Shown: positions 1 through 6,968, counted from the first letter of the stretch. The stretch: 9,856 nucleotides of DNA from Bacillus sp. JCM 19058 (GCA_001310555.1 BAXO01000132.1:1-9856); one strand, 5' to 3'. Numbers and translations: made by a program. The notes: generated by a model from the letters alone, not told the origin.

Positions 1-1
1 G

Positions 2-23
2 AATGAAGCGCTAACGCTTCATT
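2..23 (-). terminator. Hairpin after the TetR gene
   Basis: A perfect 9-bp inverted repeat (arms 2-10 and 15-23, loop CTAA) overlaps the stop codon of the repaired TetR reading frame. On the minus strand it would form a stem at the end of that transcript. Any downstream T-run would lie outside the window, so its role as a terminator is probable but not shown. Confidence 0.5.
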
Positions 24-605
24 ATTTGTCCAAGCTGGACAGTGTAACTGTAACGTAGTCATCTAAAACCTTGGGATCACTCGTTATTTTAGCCAATTGT
101 GTCATGGAGTGCCTGGCATAATTCAAATAGCGGGCAAGAGCCTCAGTTCCTGCCTATGACTGATTTCCCCTTGGGACTGACCCCGTACTAATGTTTCATA
201 AAACACCTCTTCTAAACGCTTTAGATCCTTAGTAATGAACTCAGCAACCTCCGTATCGTGAGGTATTCGGTCAAAAGCAGAATAAATAATGAAACACTCC
301 TTACGCCTGTTCTCATCCTTCAAAATAGAGGCTCCTTCATGAAATACACCGGTTATCCCTTGCTTCACAGAATCTGAGTTTGCCAGATAAGAAATGACGG
401 AGTCACTTTTGGCTGTTACGTAATGTTTCAGTGCAGAGATAAATAAATCTCTCTTAGTCCCGTACGTATCATAGAGGCTCTGTCTTGCAATCCCCAACCG
501 ATCAAGCAAATGTGTCAGTGAGGTTCCCTCGTATCCATAATAGCCAAATACCTCCATTGCCTTATGCAGCACGAGTGTAGTGTCGAATTCCTTATTTCTC
601 CCCAA
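22..605 (-). pseudogene. TetR/AcrR family transcriptional regulator, frameshifted
   Basis: Likely a DNA-binding repressor of the TetR family that controls its own gene and perhaps a neighbour outside the window. The N-terminal helix-turn-helix spans about residues 10-55, ending in the typical segment RQSLYDTYGTKRDLF; the rest would be the ligand-binding and dimer domain. The start is TTG at 605, chosen because AAAGGAGGGAGG lies at the right distance upstream. The open frame stops at 123 after about 160 residues. Moving one base near 145-155 restores the family-like tail EALARYLNYARHS... to a TAA at 22, giving about 194 residues, the usual length for the family. The break is therefore one missing base. 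The inducer and target genes cannot be read from the sequence. Confidence 0.82.
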
Positions 606-627
606 TTCCCTCCCTCCTTTGAAAGCT

Positions 628-656
628 ATTTTACTTTATTCGGACTGAATGGTCAA
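628..656 (-). promoter_or_regulatory. Promoter and probable TetR operator
   Basis: Read on the minus strand, TTGACC (651-656) and TAAAAT (628-633) are separated by exactly 17 bases, a good sigma-A promoter. The spacer contains the near-palindrome ATTCGGACTGAAT (638-650; five of six pairs match). It overlaps GACTGAATGGTC, a second GAC/GTC half-site arrangement of the kind many TetR proteins bind. A dyad between -35 and -10 fits autorepression; this is inference. Confidence 0.6.
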
Positions 657-783
657 GAAAAATTCTTATATTGAAGGTTTTTTTATTTTTTATGTCCCTA
701 ATAAATGTTTTGAGGCTTCCCTATACGACAGTTCCCCATACTAGTGAAATTATACATATACTTATTCCATTATAGGGCGCGAT

Positions 784-977
784 TGTTGCATAAAAGTCAG
801 ATTTTTAAACGACTTTATTGTTACATTCAGGGGTTATTATTTATTCAGCTTCAAAATTAAACAACTTTATTATGAGGTATCATGTTGTTGCTATGGTTTT
901 AAACAAAGTCGCGACGTTTGTAAAAAAAGTTGCACCGCTTTTCCCCTTTGGATACTATTGTCTAAAGGGATGTTTTT
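784..977 (+). mobile_element. Left-end-like region of a Tn7-type element
   Basis: No gene is supported in 657-977. The stretch just before the tnsA start begins with TGTTGCATAAAAGTC at 784 and contains related AT-rich units: AAACGACTTTATT (around 808-820), AAACAACTTTATTAT (859-873), and AAAGTCGCG and AAAGTTGCAC further on. Tn7-type ends start with TGT and carry several short transposase (TnsB) binding repeats beside tnsA, so placement and content fit a transposon left end. The exact boundary and the assignment of binding sites are inference. Confidence 0.45.
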
Positions 978-1307
978 ATGTCGAAAAGAAAAAGAACATC
1001 TAAAGTCGATAAGTGGATTAAAGAAGGCCGTGGAACCGGCAGCGGGGCTGACTATCAGCCATAGTTAAAAGTTCAAGGCGTTTCATCTTTGAGTCGTTCA
1101 ACTAGTTAAAAAAAGGTATGAAAACTGCGAGGCAACATGGGTTATTATCGGATTTGGAACGAAATTACTTTTATATATCTGAGTTTTCCGATGATATTTT
1201 AAATATTCGTGAAAATTTCCATTATGACCTTTAGAAGAAACAATTATTATTGCAGGTGAGCTGGAATTAAACACCCTGCTAATCCTAAAACATGTGATCC
1301 TAGTGTA
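978..1307 (+). pseudogene. Decayed 5' part of tnsA (Tn7-type transposase endonuclease subunit)
   Basis: TnsA is the endonuclease that, with TnsB, excises Tn7-type transposons. The start ATG at 978 has AAAGGG upstream. The pieces read MSKRKRTSKVDKWIKEGRG, then ADYQP, LKVQGVSSLSRST, KGMKTARQH, LLSDLERNYFY, FSDDILNIRE, EETIIIAGEL and KHPANPKTCDP. These line up in order with Tn7 TnsA (IKEGRGQG, DYIPWLTVQEVPSSGRS, KTGRVHHLLSDLE, LDIREQFPLL, GIKHP). The first catalytic acid, the E of SDLE (1157-1159), is present; the later TDFL aspartate and the lysine region are missing. A TAG at 1062-1064 replaces the conserved Trp codon, and at least three frame changes follow. Homology ends near 1307, just before the kinase gene. 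This is a non-functional remnant. Confidence 0.82.
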
Positions 1308-1335
1308 CCGTTTCAAGATAAGAAAGGAAAGAAAG

Positions 1336-2287
1336 ATGATGGATAAACAAAATGAACTTGTTCCAAAATTTGTTCAACAAAAAGCAAAAAGCCTGGGTTG
1401 TGAGGGTGAAAAATGGTTATATCATTTAAAGGATACGATTTATGATTTGGAACATCGATGGGGCATACGTATAGAAAAAACACTTGAAGGTGGATCGGAA
1501 GCTTTTGTAGCAGAAGTTTCAGCTCAAGATGGAGGTATCGCCATTCTTAAGATAGTGATGCCTCAAATGGAAGGCAACTCAGTGATTGAACAAGAAGTTG
1601 AGGCTTTACGTATTGTAAACGGGGATGGGTATGTCCGGTTAATTAATGAAGATATGAATCAAAGAGCTTTATTATTGGAACGTTTGGGCAAACCTTTAGA
1701 TCAATTAGAGTACTCTACTAAAGAAGAAATAGAGATTATCTGTTCGATGCTTAGACATTCATGGAAGCCCGTACAACAACCCCATCATTTACAATCGATG
1801 CCTGATCTTATTCGATGGTTTCAAAATTTCATCCCAGAACTCTGGAGCGAGCTTGGAAAACCCTGTTCAAAGGCACTTATCGATCAATCGCTCACCTTTT
1901 TAGAATCTCGATTAACCAAAATAGACTTCACCAAAGCTGTATTGGTTCATGGTGATTCCCATCATGGAAATGCTCTGCAAGATCCAACTAAACCTCAACC
2001 GTCATTTAAATTGATCGACCCTGATGGTTTGATAGGAGAACCATCTTATGACCTAGGTATTCTCATGCGTGAATGGCTCGATGATTTAATAGAAGATCCG
2101 TTAGAGAATGGTAAAAAAACGTTGTTCTTTGCTTGGACAATTAACTGGTGTGGATACGCAAGGGATATGGGAATGGGGATACATTCAGTCGATTTCTACA
2201 GGGTTATTTTTAATCAAAAGTAATCAGGAACCATTCGGTTACAACATGCTTAAAGTAGCAGAAGCTTGGAAAGAGACTAGCTCATAG
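1336..2287 (+). pseudogene. Aminoglycoside phosphotransferase-like kinase (APH(6)/hydroxyurea kinase family), frameshifted
   Basis: Members of this family transfer phosphate to aminoglycosides such as streptomycin, or to hydroxyurea, and act in the cytoplasm; the substrate here is unknown. The catalytic loop VHGDSHHGN has its base at about D207, and the metal-binding DPDG lies at about residue 228, followed by the family-typical EPSYDLGILMREW. The start ATG at 1336 follows AAAGGAAAG. The direct frame runs to 2223, but its last 30 residues are atypical. Removing one A from the seven-A run at about 2111-2117 gives GQLTGVDTQGIWEWGYIQSISTGLF... ending at TAG 2285-2287, about 316 residues with the expected tail. 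It lies between the tnsA remnant and end-like repeats, so it is probably transposon cargo. A terminator follows at 2363. Confidence 0.8.
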
Positions 2288-2340
2288 AGATCTTCTTATT
2301 CCGCAAACGAGACGCATTAGGGAACAACATACGTAGAAAA

Positions 2341-2511
2341 TGATCAAACTTTTTTTATAAAAATTGAACAACACTTCACAATCTATTTTGTTCAATCTTT
2401 TTCCAAAATGGAGTCTTTTGTTTACAGTGTTATACGGGTTTGTGAGGCATTTTTGATCAAACTTTATTCTAAAGCTACATGTTGTTATGTACTATAATAA
2501 TAAAGTTGTTT
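2341..2511 (+). repeat. Right-end-like repeats of the Tn7-type element
   Basis: The gene-free stretch 2288-2626 holds a 12-bp direct repeat TGATCAAACTTT (2341-2352 and 2454-2465), the second continuing as ATTCT. It also holds ATAATAAAGTTGTTT (2497-2511), the exact reverse complement of AAACAACTTTATTAT at 859-873 upstream of tnsA. Inverted copies flanking the tnsA remnant and the kinase are what two transposon ends carrying TnsB sites would look like. A terminal ...ACA was not found, so the end may be lost under the IS110 fragment. A perfect palindrome, GCCGTTAACGGC, lies just outside at 2521-2532. Confidence 0.42.
2363..2402 (+). terminator. Rho-independent terminator after the kinase gene
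   Basis: A 9-bp perfect stem, ATTGAACAA (2363-2371) with TTGTTCAAT (2388-2396), is followed by CTTTTT. It sits about 75 bases after the repaired stop of the kinase gene. The loop of about 16 bases is longer than usual. Confidence 0.6.
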
Positions 2512-2626
2512 TATAAATTCGCCGTTAACGGCTATTGGCCTTTGTGAATCGAGTATTTTTCAGTGGAATGAACGACAATACCGTGACCGGGCGATGAGTA
2601 GTGAGTACGTTCAACGAAACGTTTGA

Positions 2627-2800
2627 ATACATGTGTCCAAAATACTTTCTTATACTCAGGAAGGGAAACCACATAAAGTCGTGCTGGGAGCTTGTATGAA
2701 TAAGCTCATTCATTGGATTTTTAAACAGTTATTGCTCTACCAAAGCTTCTTTATGTTTAAGCATACAATAACGTTTGATAAAAACAATCCTTTACGATAA
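2627..2800 (+). pseudogene. C-terminal fragment of an IS110-family transposase
   Basis: The open frame before TAA 2798-2800 includes EGKPHKVVLGACMNKLIHW (2660-2716). This matches the conserved C-terminal helix region of IS110/IS116/IS902 transposases (EGKP-K-A--AC--KL---I), which are DEDD recombinases guided by a bridge RNA. There is no start codon and a stop lies at 2624-2626. The 5' portion of the transposase is not recognisable in any frame nearby. The last residues of the frame run through the terminator stem at 2783, so the natural end has probably been altered. This is a dead remnant. Confidence 0.55.
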
Positions 2801-2828
2801 TATGCTCGTATAGGATTGTTTTTTTTAT
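2781..2828 (+). terminator. Strong rho-independent terminator
   Basis: The nested stem pairs AACAATCCT (2783-2791) with AGGATTGTT (2812-2820), and TACGA (2793-2797) with TCGTA (2806-2810). An eight-base loop and a run of Ts follow the expected pattern. It would stop transcripts from the left before they reach the GNAT region. Its long AT stem with flanking A and T runs may also work on the other strand. Confidence 0.8.
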
Positions 2829-2919
2829 TCTGAAAACTAATATGGACTCAAAGTAAGATCACGAATTAAAAAAATAAAAGAAAATGTTGGACTAAAATAT
2901 ACTATAAAGGAGGAGTGTC

Positions 2920-3168
2920 GTGAGCTTGCTTCCGATCATCAGGCTGACGATGACTTCATTCTGCGCCCATACCTCAATCCATCATTCATTACATAGTAGA
3001 AATTGGAGGCAATTGCATTTTGAAGCGATCTATATGAGCGGGTGTTTATCATTTTTCAGGCTTGAGTACGAAATGAGGACAGCGAATGAAGAAAGAATCA
3101 TTGAAAGGAGAGATGTAGATGGTGAGCTATGCCCCTTTGAACCTACGAGTGATCACTCCGCGCATTGA
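2920..3168 (+). CDS. Hypothetical small ORF upstream of the GNAT gene
   Basis: An 82-residue frame starts at GTG 2920 with a strong ribosome site (AAAGGAGGAG, 2906-2915). It overlaps the start of the GNAT gene at 3119 by about 50 bases. The protein resembles no family I can name. It has no clear signal peptide or membrane segment and has an odd histidine- and serine-rich start. The good ribosome site suggests something is translated here. A different frame over the first 80 bases also reads plausibly (RELASDHQADDDFILRPYL), so this may be a broken gene end rather than an intact small gene. Confidence 0.25.
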   Translation: MSLLPIIRLTMTSFCAHTSIHHSLHSRNWRQLHFEAIYMSGCLSFFRLEYEMRTANEERIIERRDVDGELCPFEPTSDHSAH

Positions 3169-3760
3169 GCTTGTCGGAGCCGCGGACCACTTACTCGAAG
3201 AGCTTGTGCCCATTGTCCGAGCAGGTAAAGCCTATGCTGAACCTGCTCCTTATGACGACCCTATATCCTTGTATGAAGAAGACCCGGAGATCCGCGTGAT
3301 GAAATGGTTGCAGGCCATGTGGCGAGGGCGGGGAACCGTCACAAACGATTTCTGGCGGCTGAATCTGATTGTGATGTTGGATAACAAGCCAGTGGGGATG
3401 CAGGACGTCATCGGCGATCATTTCAATACCTACGGCACAGTCACTACCTTCTCATGGTTGTCCTCAGATTACGTCAAAGGGGGATAGCACGGAGATGCGT
3501 CAATCCGCACTGCATCTGGCTTTCGACGGTCTCGGCGCTGCCGAGGCCACCTCAGATGCATTCATCGATAACCTAGGATCAAATGGCGTATCACGCGTCT
3601 TGGCTACCAGGAGAACGGTGTTACCTGGGCTACACGGCGGGGAGAACCTGGACTGCTGCAACGGTGGCGGCTGACCCGCGAGCATTGGCTCCCCCATCGC
3701 CGCAGTGACATCGAGGTGCATGGTCTGGCAGGTACCCGTAAAGTAGTGCTGGGCAAGTGA
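3119..3760 (+). pseudogene. GNAT family N-acetyltransferase, GC-rich, two compensating frameshifts
   Basis: GNAT enzymes move the acetyl group of acetyl-CoA to amines, including drugs, proteins and small molecules. The start ATG at 3119 follows AAAGGAGAG. The first part reads to residue 122 (WRLNLIVMLDNKPVGMQDVIG, then FSWLSSDY), typical of the GNAT core before the acetyl-CoA loop. The frame then stops at TAG 3485. Removing one G from the five-G run at 3479-3483 continues as STEMRQSALHLAFDGL, DAFIDNLGSNGVSRVLG. Adding one G at about 3602 continues as YQENGVTWATRRGEPGLLQRW to TGA 3758-3760. The repaired protein is about 213 residues, and the two indels cancel. The gene is visibly richer in GC than both flanks, suggesting transfer from a higher-GC donor. 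The substrate is unknown. Confidence 0.78.
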
Positions 3761-3809
3761 TTGAGCAGTCGACCCGGGGCTATCCTTGAATAAGAGGTTA
3801 AATTGGTGG

Positions 3810-3839
3810 TTGACTTCATAGTTTATTGTCTGTTATGGA
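3810..3839 (+). promoter_or_regulatory. Possible promoter for the methyltransferase leader
   Basis: TTGACT (3810-3815) is followed after 18 bases by TATGGA (3834-3839). The -35 box is good and the -10 box weak. Transcription from here would give a leader of about 230 bases before the methyltransferase start, carrying both hairpins below. Confidence 0.35.
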
Positions 3840-3920
3840 TACAGAGTCACAAGGACGCTAGGTGAAGAAGTTCGGCATAGCAGAAGTTTAAGTTTTCACG
3901 AATTTTGTTATGGCTGGAAC

Positions 3921-4001
3921 AAAGTAAAAAATCAATTTTAAGCAAACTGAAATAAGCATTTTTGTATGTTTATTTAGTGCGCCAATTGATTTTTTTACTT
4001 T
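3921..4001. repeat. Long imperfect inverted repeat in the leader
   Basis: Outer arms AAAGTAAAAAATCAATT (3921-3937) and 3984-4001 pair over 17 bases with one bulged T. Inner arms around 3946-3955 (ACTGAAATAA) and 3970-3978 (TTATTTAGT) also pair. The whole 81-base unit can fold into one long hairpin. It could be a bidirectional terminator for the GNAT gene, part of a leader control element, or a miniature inverted-repeat element; the sequence alone does not decide. Confidence 0.55.
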
Positions 4002-4022
4002 ACGGACTTATTCTCATTTTAT

Positions 4023-4050
4023 CCGCAGAGTAAACCTCTGCGGTCTTTTG
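4023..4050 (+). terminator. Leader terminator (possible attenuator) upstream of the methyltransferase
   Basis: A perfect 8-bp GC-rich stem, CCGCAGAG (4023-4030) with CTCTGCGG (4036-4043), has a TAAAC loop and is followed by TCTTTTGTG. It ends about 30 bases before the start codon of the methyltransferase. A terminator that close to a gene is typical of transcription attenuation. No convincing antiterminator or leader peptide was found by eye. Confidence 0.6.
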
Positions 4051-4079
4051 TGTTATAAAAATTTTTAGGAGGAAGTTCG

Positions 4080-4911
4080 ATGAATAATTTAGTAAACCAG
4101 TTGCACGTACCTTCACGATTTGAACAAACAGATAATGTTTTTTGGCAAGATCCTTATATTTCCAAACAATTACTAGAAGCTCATTTAAGCCCAGATACAG
4201 AAGGAGCTAGTAGAAGTTTTGCGTTTATTGACAAATCTATTGATTTTATTCAACAAATTGCTCCAAAAAAATCTTATCAAAAAGTATTAGACTTAGGTTG
4301 TGGTCCGGGTCTTTATAGCGAGCGATTAGCCAAAAAAGGTTATACGGTAACAGGGTTAGATTTCTCTGAAAACTCAATTCGTTATGCCAAAGAACAAGCA
4401 AAAGAACTCGAACTTGATATTGAATATCGCTGTGTGAATTATATGGAATTAAATGATTCAAATATCTATGACTTGGCCCTATTGATATATTGTGATTATG
4501 GTGCCCTTGCGCCTGAAGATCGCAGTAAATTACTTTACAACATTTGGAACAGTCTAAAGAGTGGTGGGCAGTTGCTATTAGATGTTTTCTCTCAAAACAA
4601 ATTTGATCAGTTCAAGGAAGAACAATATTGGAACCTTAACGAAAATGGCGGTTTCTGGTCAAAAGATTCTTATGTTGCTATCGGTAGAAATCTTAAATAC
4701 TGATAGGGTAACATTAGAGCAAACAACGGTGGTTACCGAAGATAAAAATGAAACTTACTACATCTTGCATCAATTCTTCACAAAAGAATTATTCATCAAA
4801 GAGGTAACTGCTGTAGGGTTTACAGTAAAAGAAATGTATAATGACGTTTCTGGTGAACCTTATAATGAAGGCAGTCAAGTTATCGCCTTATTACTAGAAA
4901 AACAAGAATAA
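4080..4911 (+). pseudogene. Class I SAM-dependent methyltransferase, frameshifted
   Basis: A cytoplasmic enzyme transferring a methyl group from S-adenosylmethionine to an unknown acceptor. The ribosome site TTAGGAGGAAG precedes ATG 4080. Motif I is LDLGCGPG at about residues 70-77, the acidic residue ending beta-2 is D94 (VTGLDFS), and NSLKSGGQLLLDVFS at about 157-171 is the post-motif strand seen in methyltransferase domains of the 11/25 type. The direct frame stops at 4703. Dropping one T at about 4701 joins RNLKY to DRVTLEQTTVVTEDKNETYYILHQFF and on to ALLLEKQE, TAA 4909-4911, about 276 residues. This tail, with a beta-rich insert and a GF-x-V-x-E-x-Y-x-D-x-x-G-x-P-Y signature, is normal for the family. 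It is a single-base insertion. The leader carries a possible attenuator, and a bidirectional terminator follows. Confidence 0.82.
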
Positions 4912-4918
4912 ATTGAAC

Positions 4919-4974
4919 AAAAAAAGAAAAATATGGTATCACTTTTTCAAGAAGCAACATATTTTTCTTTTTTT
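4919..4974. terminator. Bidirectional terminator between converging genes
   Basis: A perfect 17-bp stem, with arms 4919-4935 (seven As, G, five As, TATG) and 4958-4974, ends in a T-run on either strand. It serves the methyltransferase on the plus strand and the SDR gene on the minus strand. Confidence 0.85.
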
Positions 4975-5059
4975 AAGTTAGGCTATAACAGCATTTCTAC
5001 ACGATCATCCGAATGTCCAATTCATTAAACATCAGTTATCAGGTTACATACACATTCCA

Positions 5060-5825
5060 TTAATGAGCTGTTTGTCCACCATCGATAACAAATGTATGTC
5101 CTGCTGCAAAGGTAGCTCCCGATGAAGAGATAAATACCACCATTTCAGCGATTTCCTCAGGTTTTTCAGGGCGATCCATTGGAATATTACCAACAACTGT
5201 TTTGCGGAATTCTGGATCGTCCATCCACCCTTAGTCATCGGGGTTTCGACAAGCCCAGGGGCAATTCCATTTACGCGAATTCCTTTGGCTGCATATTCAA
5301 TTCCGGCTGCTTTCGTTAAACCAACGACCCCATGTTTCGCCGCAACGTAGGGTGCCATGAAAGGGTCAGCAATAAGACCAGCAACGGATGCCGTATTGAC
5401 TATAGTACCCCCGCCGGATGTTTCCATATATTCAAGCTCGTATTTAAGAGCTAAAAATACCCCTTTTAAATCGACTGCAATTGTACTATCAAAATCTTTT
5501 TCCGTCATTTCTACAAATGGCTTCGTTGGAGGGAGAATCCCAGCATTATTAAACGCATGATGCAAGCCACCAAATTTAGTAACAGTGCTCTCAATTAATG
5601 CTTTTACTTGTTCGGGATTTGTAACATCCGTCTTAAAAAAAATACCGCTTTTCCTCCTTCGGCTTCAATGAGTTGAACTGTTTCATTAGCACGCTCATCG
5701 ACATCACCAATTGCTATTTTTGCGTCTCTCTTAGCAAATGCAAGTGCTGTAGCACGTCCAATGCCTGTTGCTGCACCTGTAATTAGAACAACTTTACCTT
5801 CAAAATCTTTTGACATGCCCATCAT
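5060..5825 (-). pseudogene. SDR family NAD(P)-dependent oxidoreductase, two frameshifts
   Basis: A classical short-chain dehydrogenase/reductase; substrate unknown. The first frame (5604-5825) has the Rossmann motif TGAATGIG at residues 16-23 and D41 after beta-2 (GDVDE), which favours NAD(H). The second frame has NNAG, the catalytic serine (NTAS), YVAAK as the YxxxK pair, and the PG segment GLVETPM. The breaks are one missing T in the eight-T run at 5635-5642 (restoring FKTDVTNPEQVKALIE) and one missing G near 5222 (restoring WMDDPEFRKTVVGN, then PMDRPEKPEEIAEMVVF and HTFVIDGGQTAH). Repaired, it ends at 5060 and is about 255 residues, the normal SDR length. The start is probably the second ATG (5822), given the spacing from AAAGGA. 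Confidence 0.86.
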
Positions 5826-5865
5826 TTCCTTTCCATTTGCTTAGAATTAAAGGGCATTTTTTTCC

Positions 5866-5887
5866 AAGTTACCCCAGAGGGTTACTT
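5866..5887. promoter_or_regulatory. Dyad upstream of the SDR gene
   Basis: Arms AAGTTACCC (5866-5874) and GGGTTACTT (5879-5887) pair in eight of nine positions around CAGA. The form recalls operators of MerR-type regulators, and it sits about 40 bases before the SDR start. It also overlaps the stop codon of the coding fragment at 5886, so it could instead be the end-of-transcript hairpin of that gene. Confidence 0.4.
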
Positions 5888-6041
5888 AAGAGCTTTTTGT
5901 AGCACCAGTGATAAATTCATCATTGTTCGGTACTATTTCATCCCTACTGTAATAATATAGCCAACGTTTGCCTTGCCAATTCAACTGAGTTTTATCTCGA
6001 GTTAAAATATACTCAATTCGATATAATTGTAGTGAATTAAA
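5886..6041 (-). pseudogene. Orphan 3' coding fragment, unknown protein
   Basis: On the minus strand an open frame of 51 codons with no start codon ends at TAA 5886-5888. It reads LYRIEYILTRDKTQLNW, then GKRWLYYYSRDEIVPNNDE, FITGATKSS. The aromatic, charged composition looks like a real protein end rather than chance, but I cannot assign a family. An in-frame TAA at 6042-6044 and the IS30 remnant beyond suggest the 5' part was lost. It is followed at once by the dyad and the SDR gene on the same strand, so it may once have been the first gene of that operon. Confidence 0.4.
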
Positions 6042-6114
6042 TTAGAAAGTAGGATTAGGGAATTGCTTTCAAACCTAGTTTTTCTAGTGGAAATTGGTAA
6101 GTCTTTTATGGGTT

Positions 6115-6330
6115 CGATTCAAAACAATAGTAAATGCCACACTTCCATTGTGGACCGTAGTACAGGATTTCCAGCTTTTTTTCAGGCGAGGATTAACTCT
6201 CGCCTGATAAAGCTCGCGCAAAAACATCAACTGGTGTTTCATAGCCTAAGATTTTTCGGGGAAGATCATTCATCCATGTATCAACCTCATTAAGGGTTTC
6301 GTCGGTATATGTATGGATAGCCTTCTCTTT
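6115..6330 (-). mobile_element. Remnant of an IS30-family insertion sequence (transposase C-terminus and one end)
   Basis: The minus strand reads KEKAIHTYTDETLNEVDTW, MNDLPRKILGYETPVDVF, ARALSGES and stops at 6193-6195. The N-x-x-PRK-x-L-x-x-x-TP-x-x-V pattern is the hallmark C-terminus of IS30-family DDE transposases. A TAG at 6331-6333 and unrelated sequence beyond show that the 5' part of the gene is gone. An 8-bp hairpin, CAGGCGAG/CTCGCCTG (6183-6206), encloses the stop codon. The stretch AAAACAATAGTAAATGCC...(6121 on) resembles the terminal repeat region of this family. Only one end remains. Confidence 0.68.
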
Positions 6331-6443
6331 CTAGAAGTATGTTTTTCTCAGTATTATAAAGTTCTTTTTATGAACATCTTGAGGATCAAAAATGGAAAAT
6401 CAACCTCAAGACTGATATTAAATGTGGGTAAATACGATTAAAA

Positions 6444-6467
6444 TTTACAATAAGAAAGTATTGTAAA
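6444..6467 (+). promoter_or_regulatory. Dyad operator before the MarR-type gene
   Basis: Perfect 8-bp arms TTTACAAT (6444-6451) and ATTGTAAA (6460-6467) with an 8-base spacer form a 24-bp dyad, about 40 bases before the MarR-type start codon. MarR regulators bind AT-rich dyads of this size over their own promoters, so autoregulation is likely. A matching -35/-10 pair could not be placed with certainty. A second hairpin, CTTGAGG/CCTCAAG, lies upstream at 6378-6410. Confidence 0.6.
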
Positions 6468-6508
6468 GAGGATTTATAAAATCTGGAGCACACTTTGGGG
6501 GTGTATCT

Positions 6509-6938
6509 ATGAGTAAGGGAGAAAAGCCTATCGGTTATTGGTTAAAAGAAGCAGACAAATCAATTTCAGCTAAGGTCGACAAAAATTTGGAGCAGTATAA
6601 CTTAACACGCCTTCACTGGCAGGTGTTAAATACAGTTTATGAAAAAGATATAATGACAAGAGAGGCTATATTTGATCTACTTCGTAATTTCGTTGATGAG
6701 CCCTACCTCAGTGAAATTCTTAATGAATTTTCTTCAAGAAATTGGATGAACCAAGTGAAGAGTTCAGAACCAGATACGACTTTGATTCAAATGACAGAGG
6801 AAGGAAAGGTCGCTTTTACCGAAATCTTTTCCACTCAACAAAAAAACAAGAATGCAATTGTTTCAGGGTATTACAAACGAGGAATATGAAATAACTATCA
6901 AAGTACTTAAACAATTGATTGATAATGCTGCAAGTTAA
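6509..6938 (+). pseudogene. MarR family transcriptional regulator, frameshifted near the 3' end
   Basis: A small dimeric winged-helix regulator. Residues 1-30 form the first dimerisation helix, the recognition region is about residues 35-80 (LTRLHWQVLNTVYEKD, LSEILNEFSSRNWM), and the wing follows (SSEPDTTLIQMTEEGK). The direct frame ends at 6889 (126 residues). Removing one T at about 6857-6859 restores IVQGITNEEYEITIKVLKQL to TAA 6936-6938, about 142 residues, which supplies the normal C-terminal dimer helix. The start ATG 6509 has a weak GGGGGTG ribosome site. The ligand and target are unknown; no efflux or oxidoreductase gene is co-transcribed, as a terminator follows at once. Confidence 0.78.
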
Positions 6939-6968
6939 CGTGAGAAATAAAACAAGCCTTTCTTTAAC

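Noticed and set aside
818..1003. Small plus-strand open frame upstream of tnsA
   Set aside because: It has no ribosome site, overlaps the transposon end repeats and the tnsA start, and its product looks random.
2525..2713. Minus-strand frame over the IS110 tail
   Set aside because: It is antisense to the better supported IS110 transposase fragment.
6183..6206. 8-bp hairpin around the IS30 stop codon as a terminator
   Set aside because: On the coding (minus) strand it is followed by As, not Ts, so it is not a normal rho-independent terminator.
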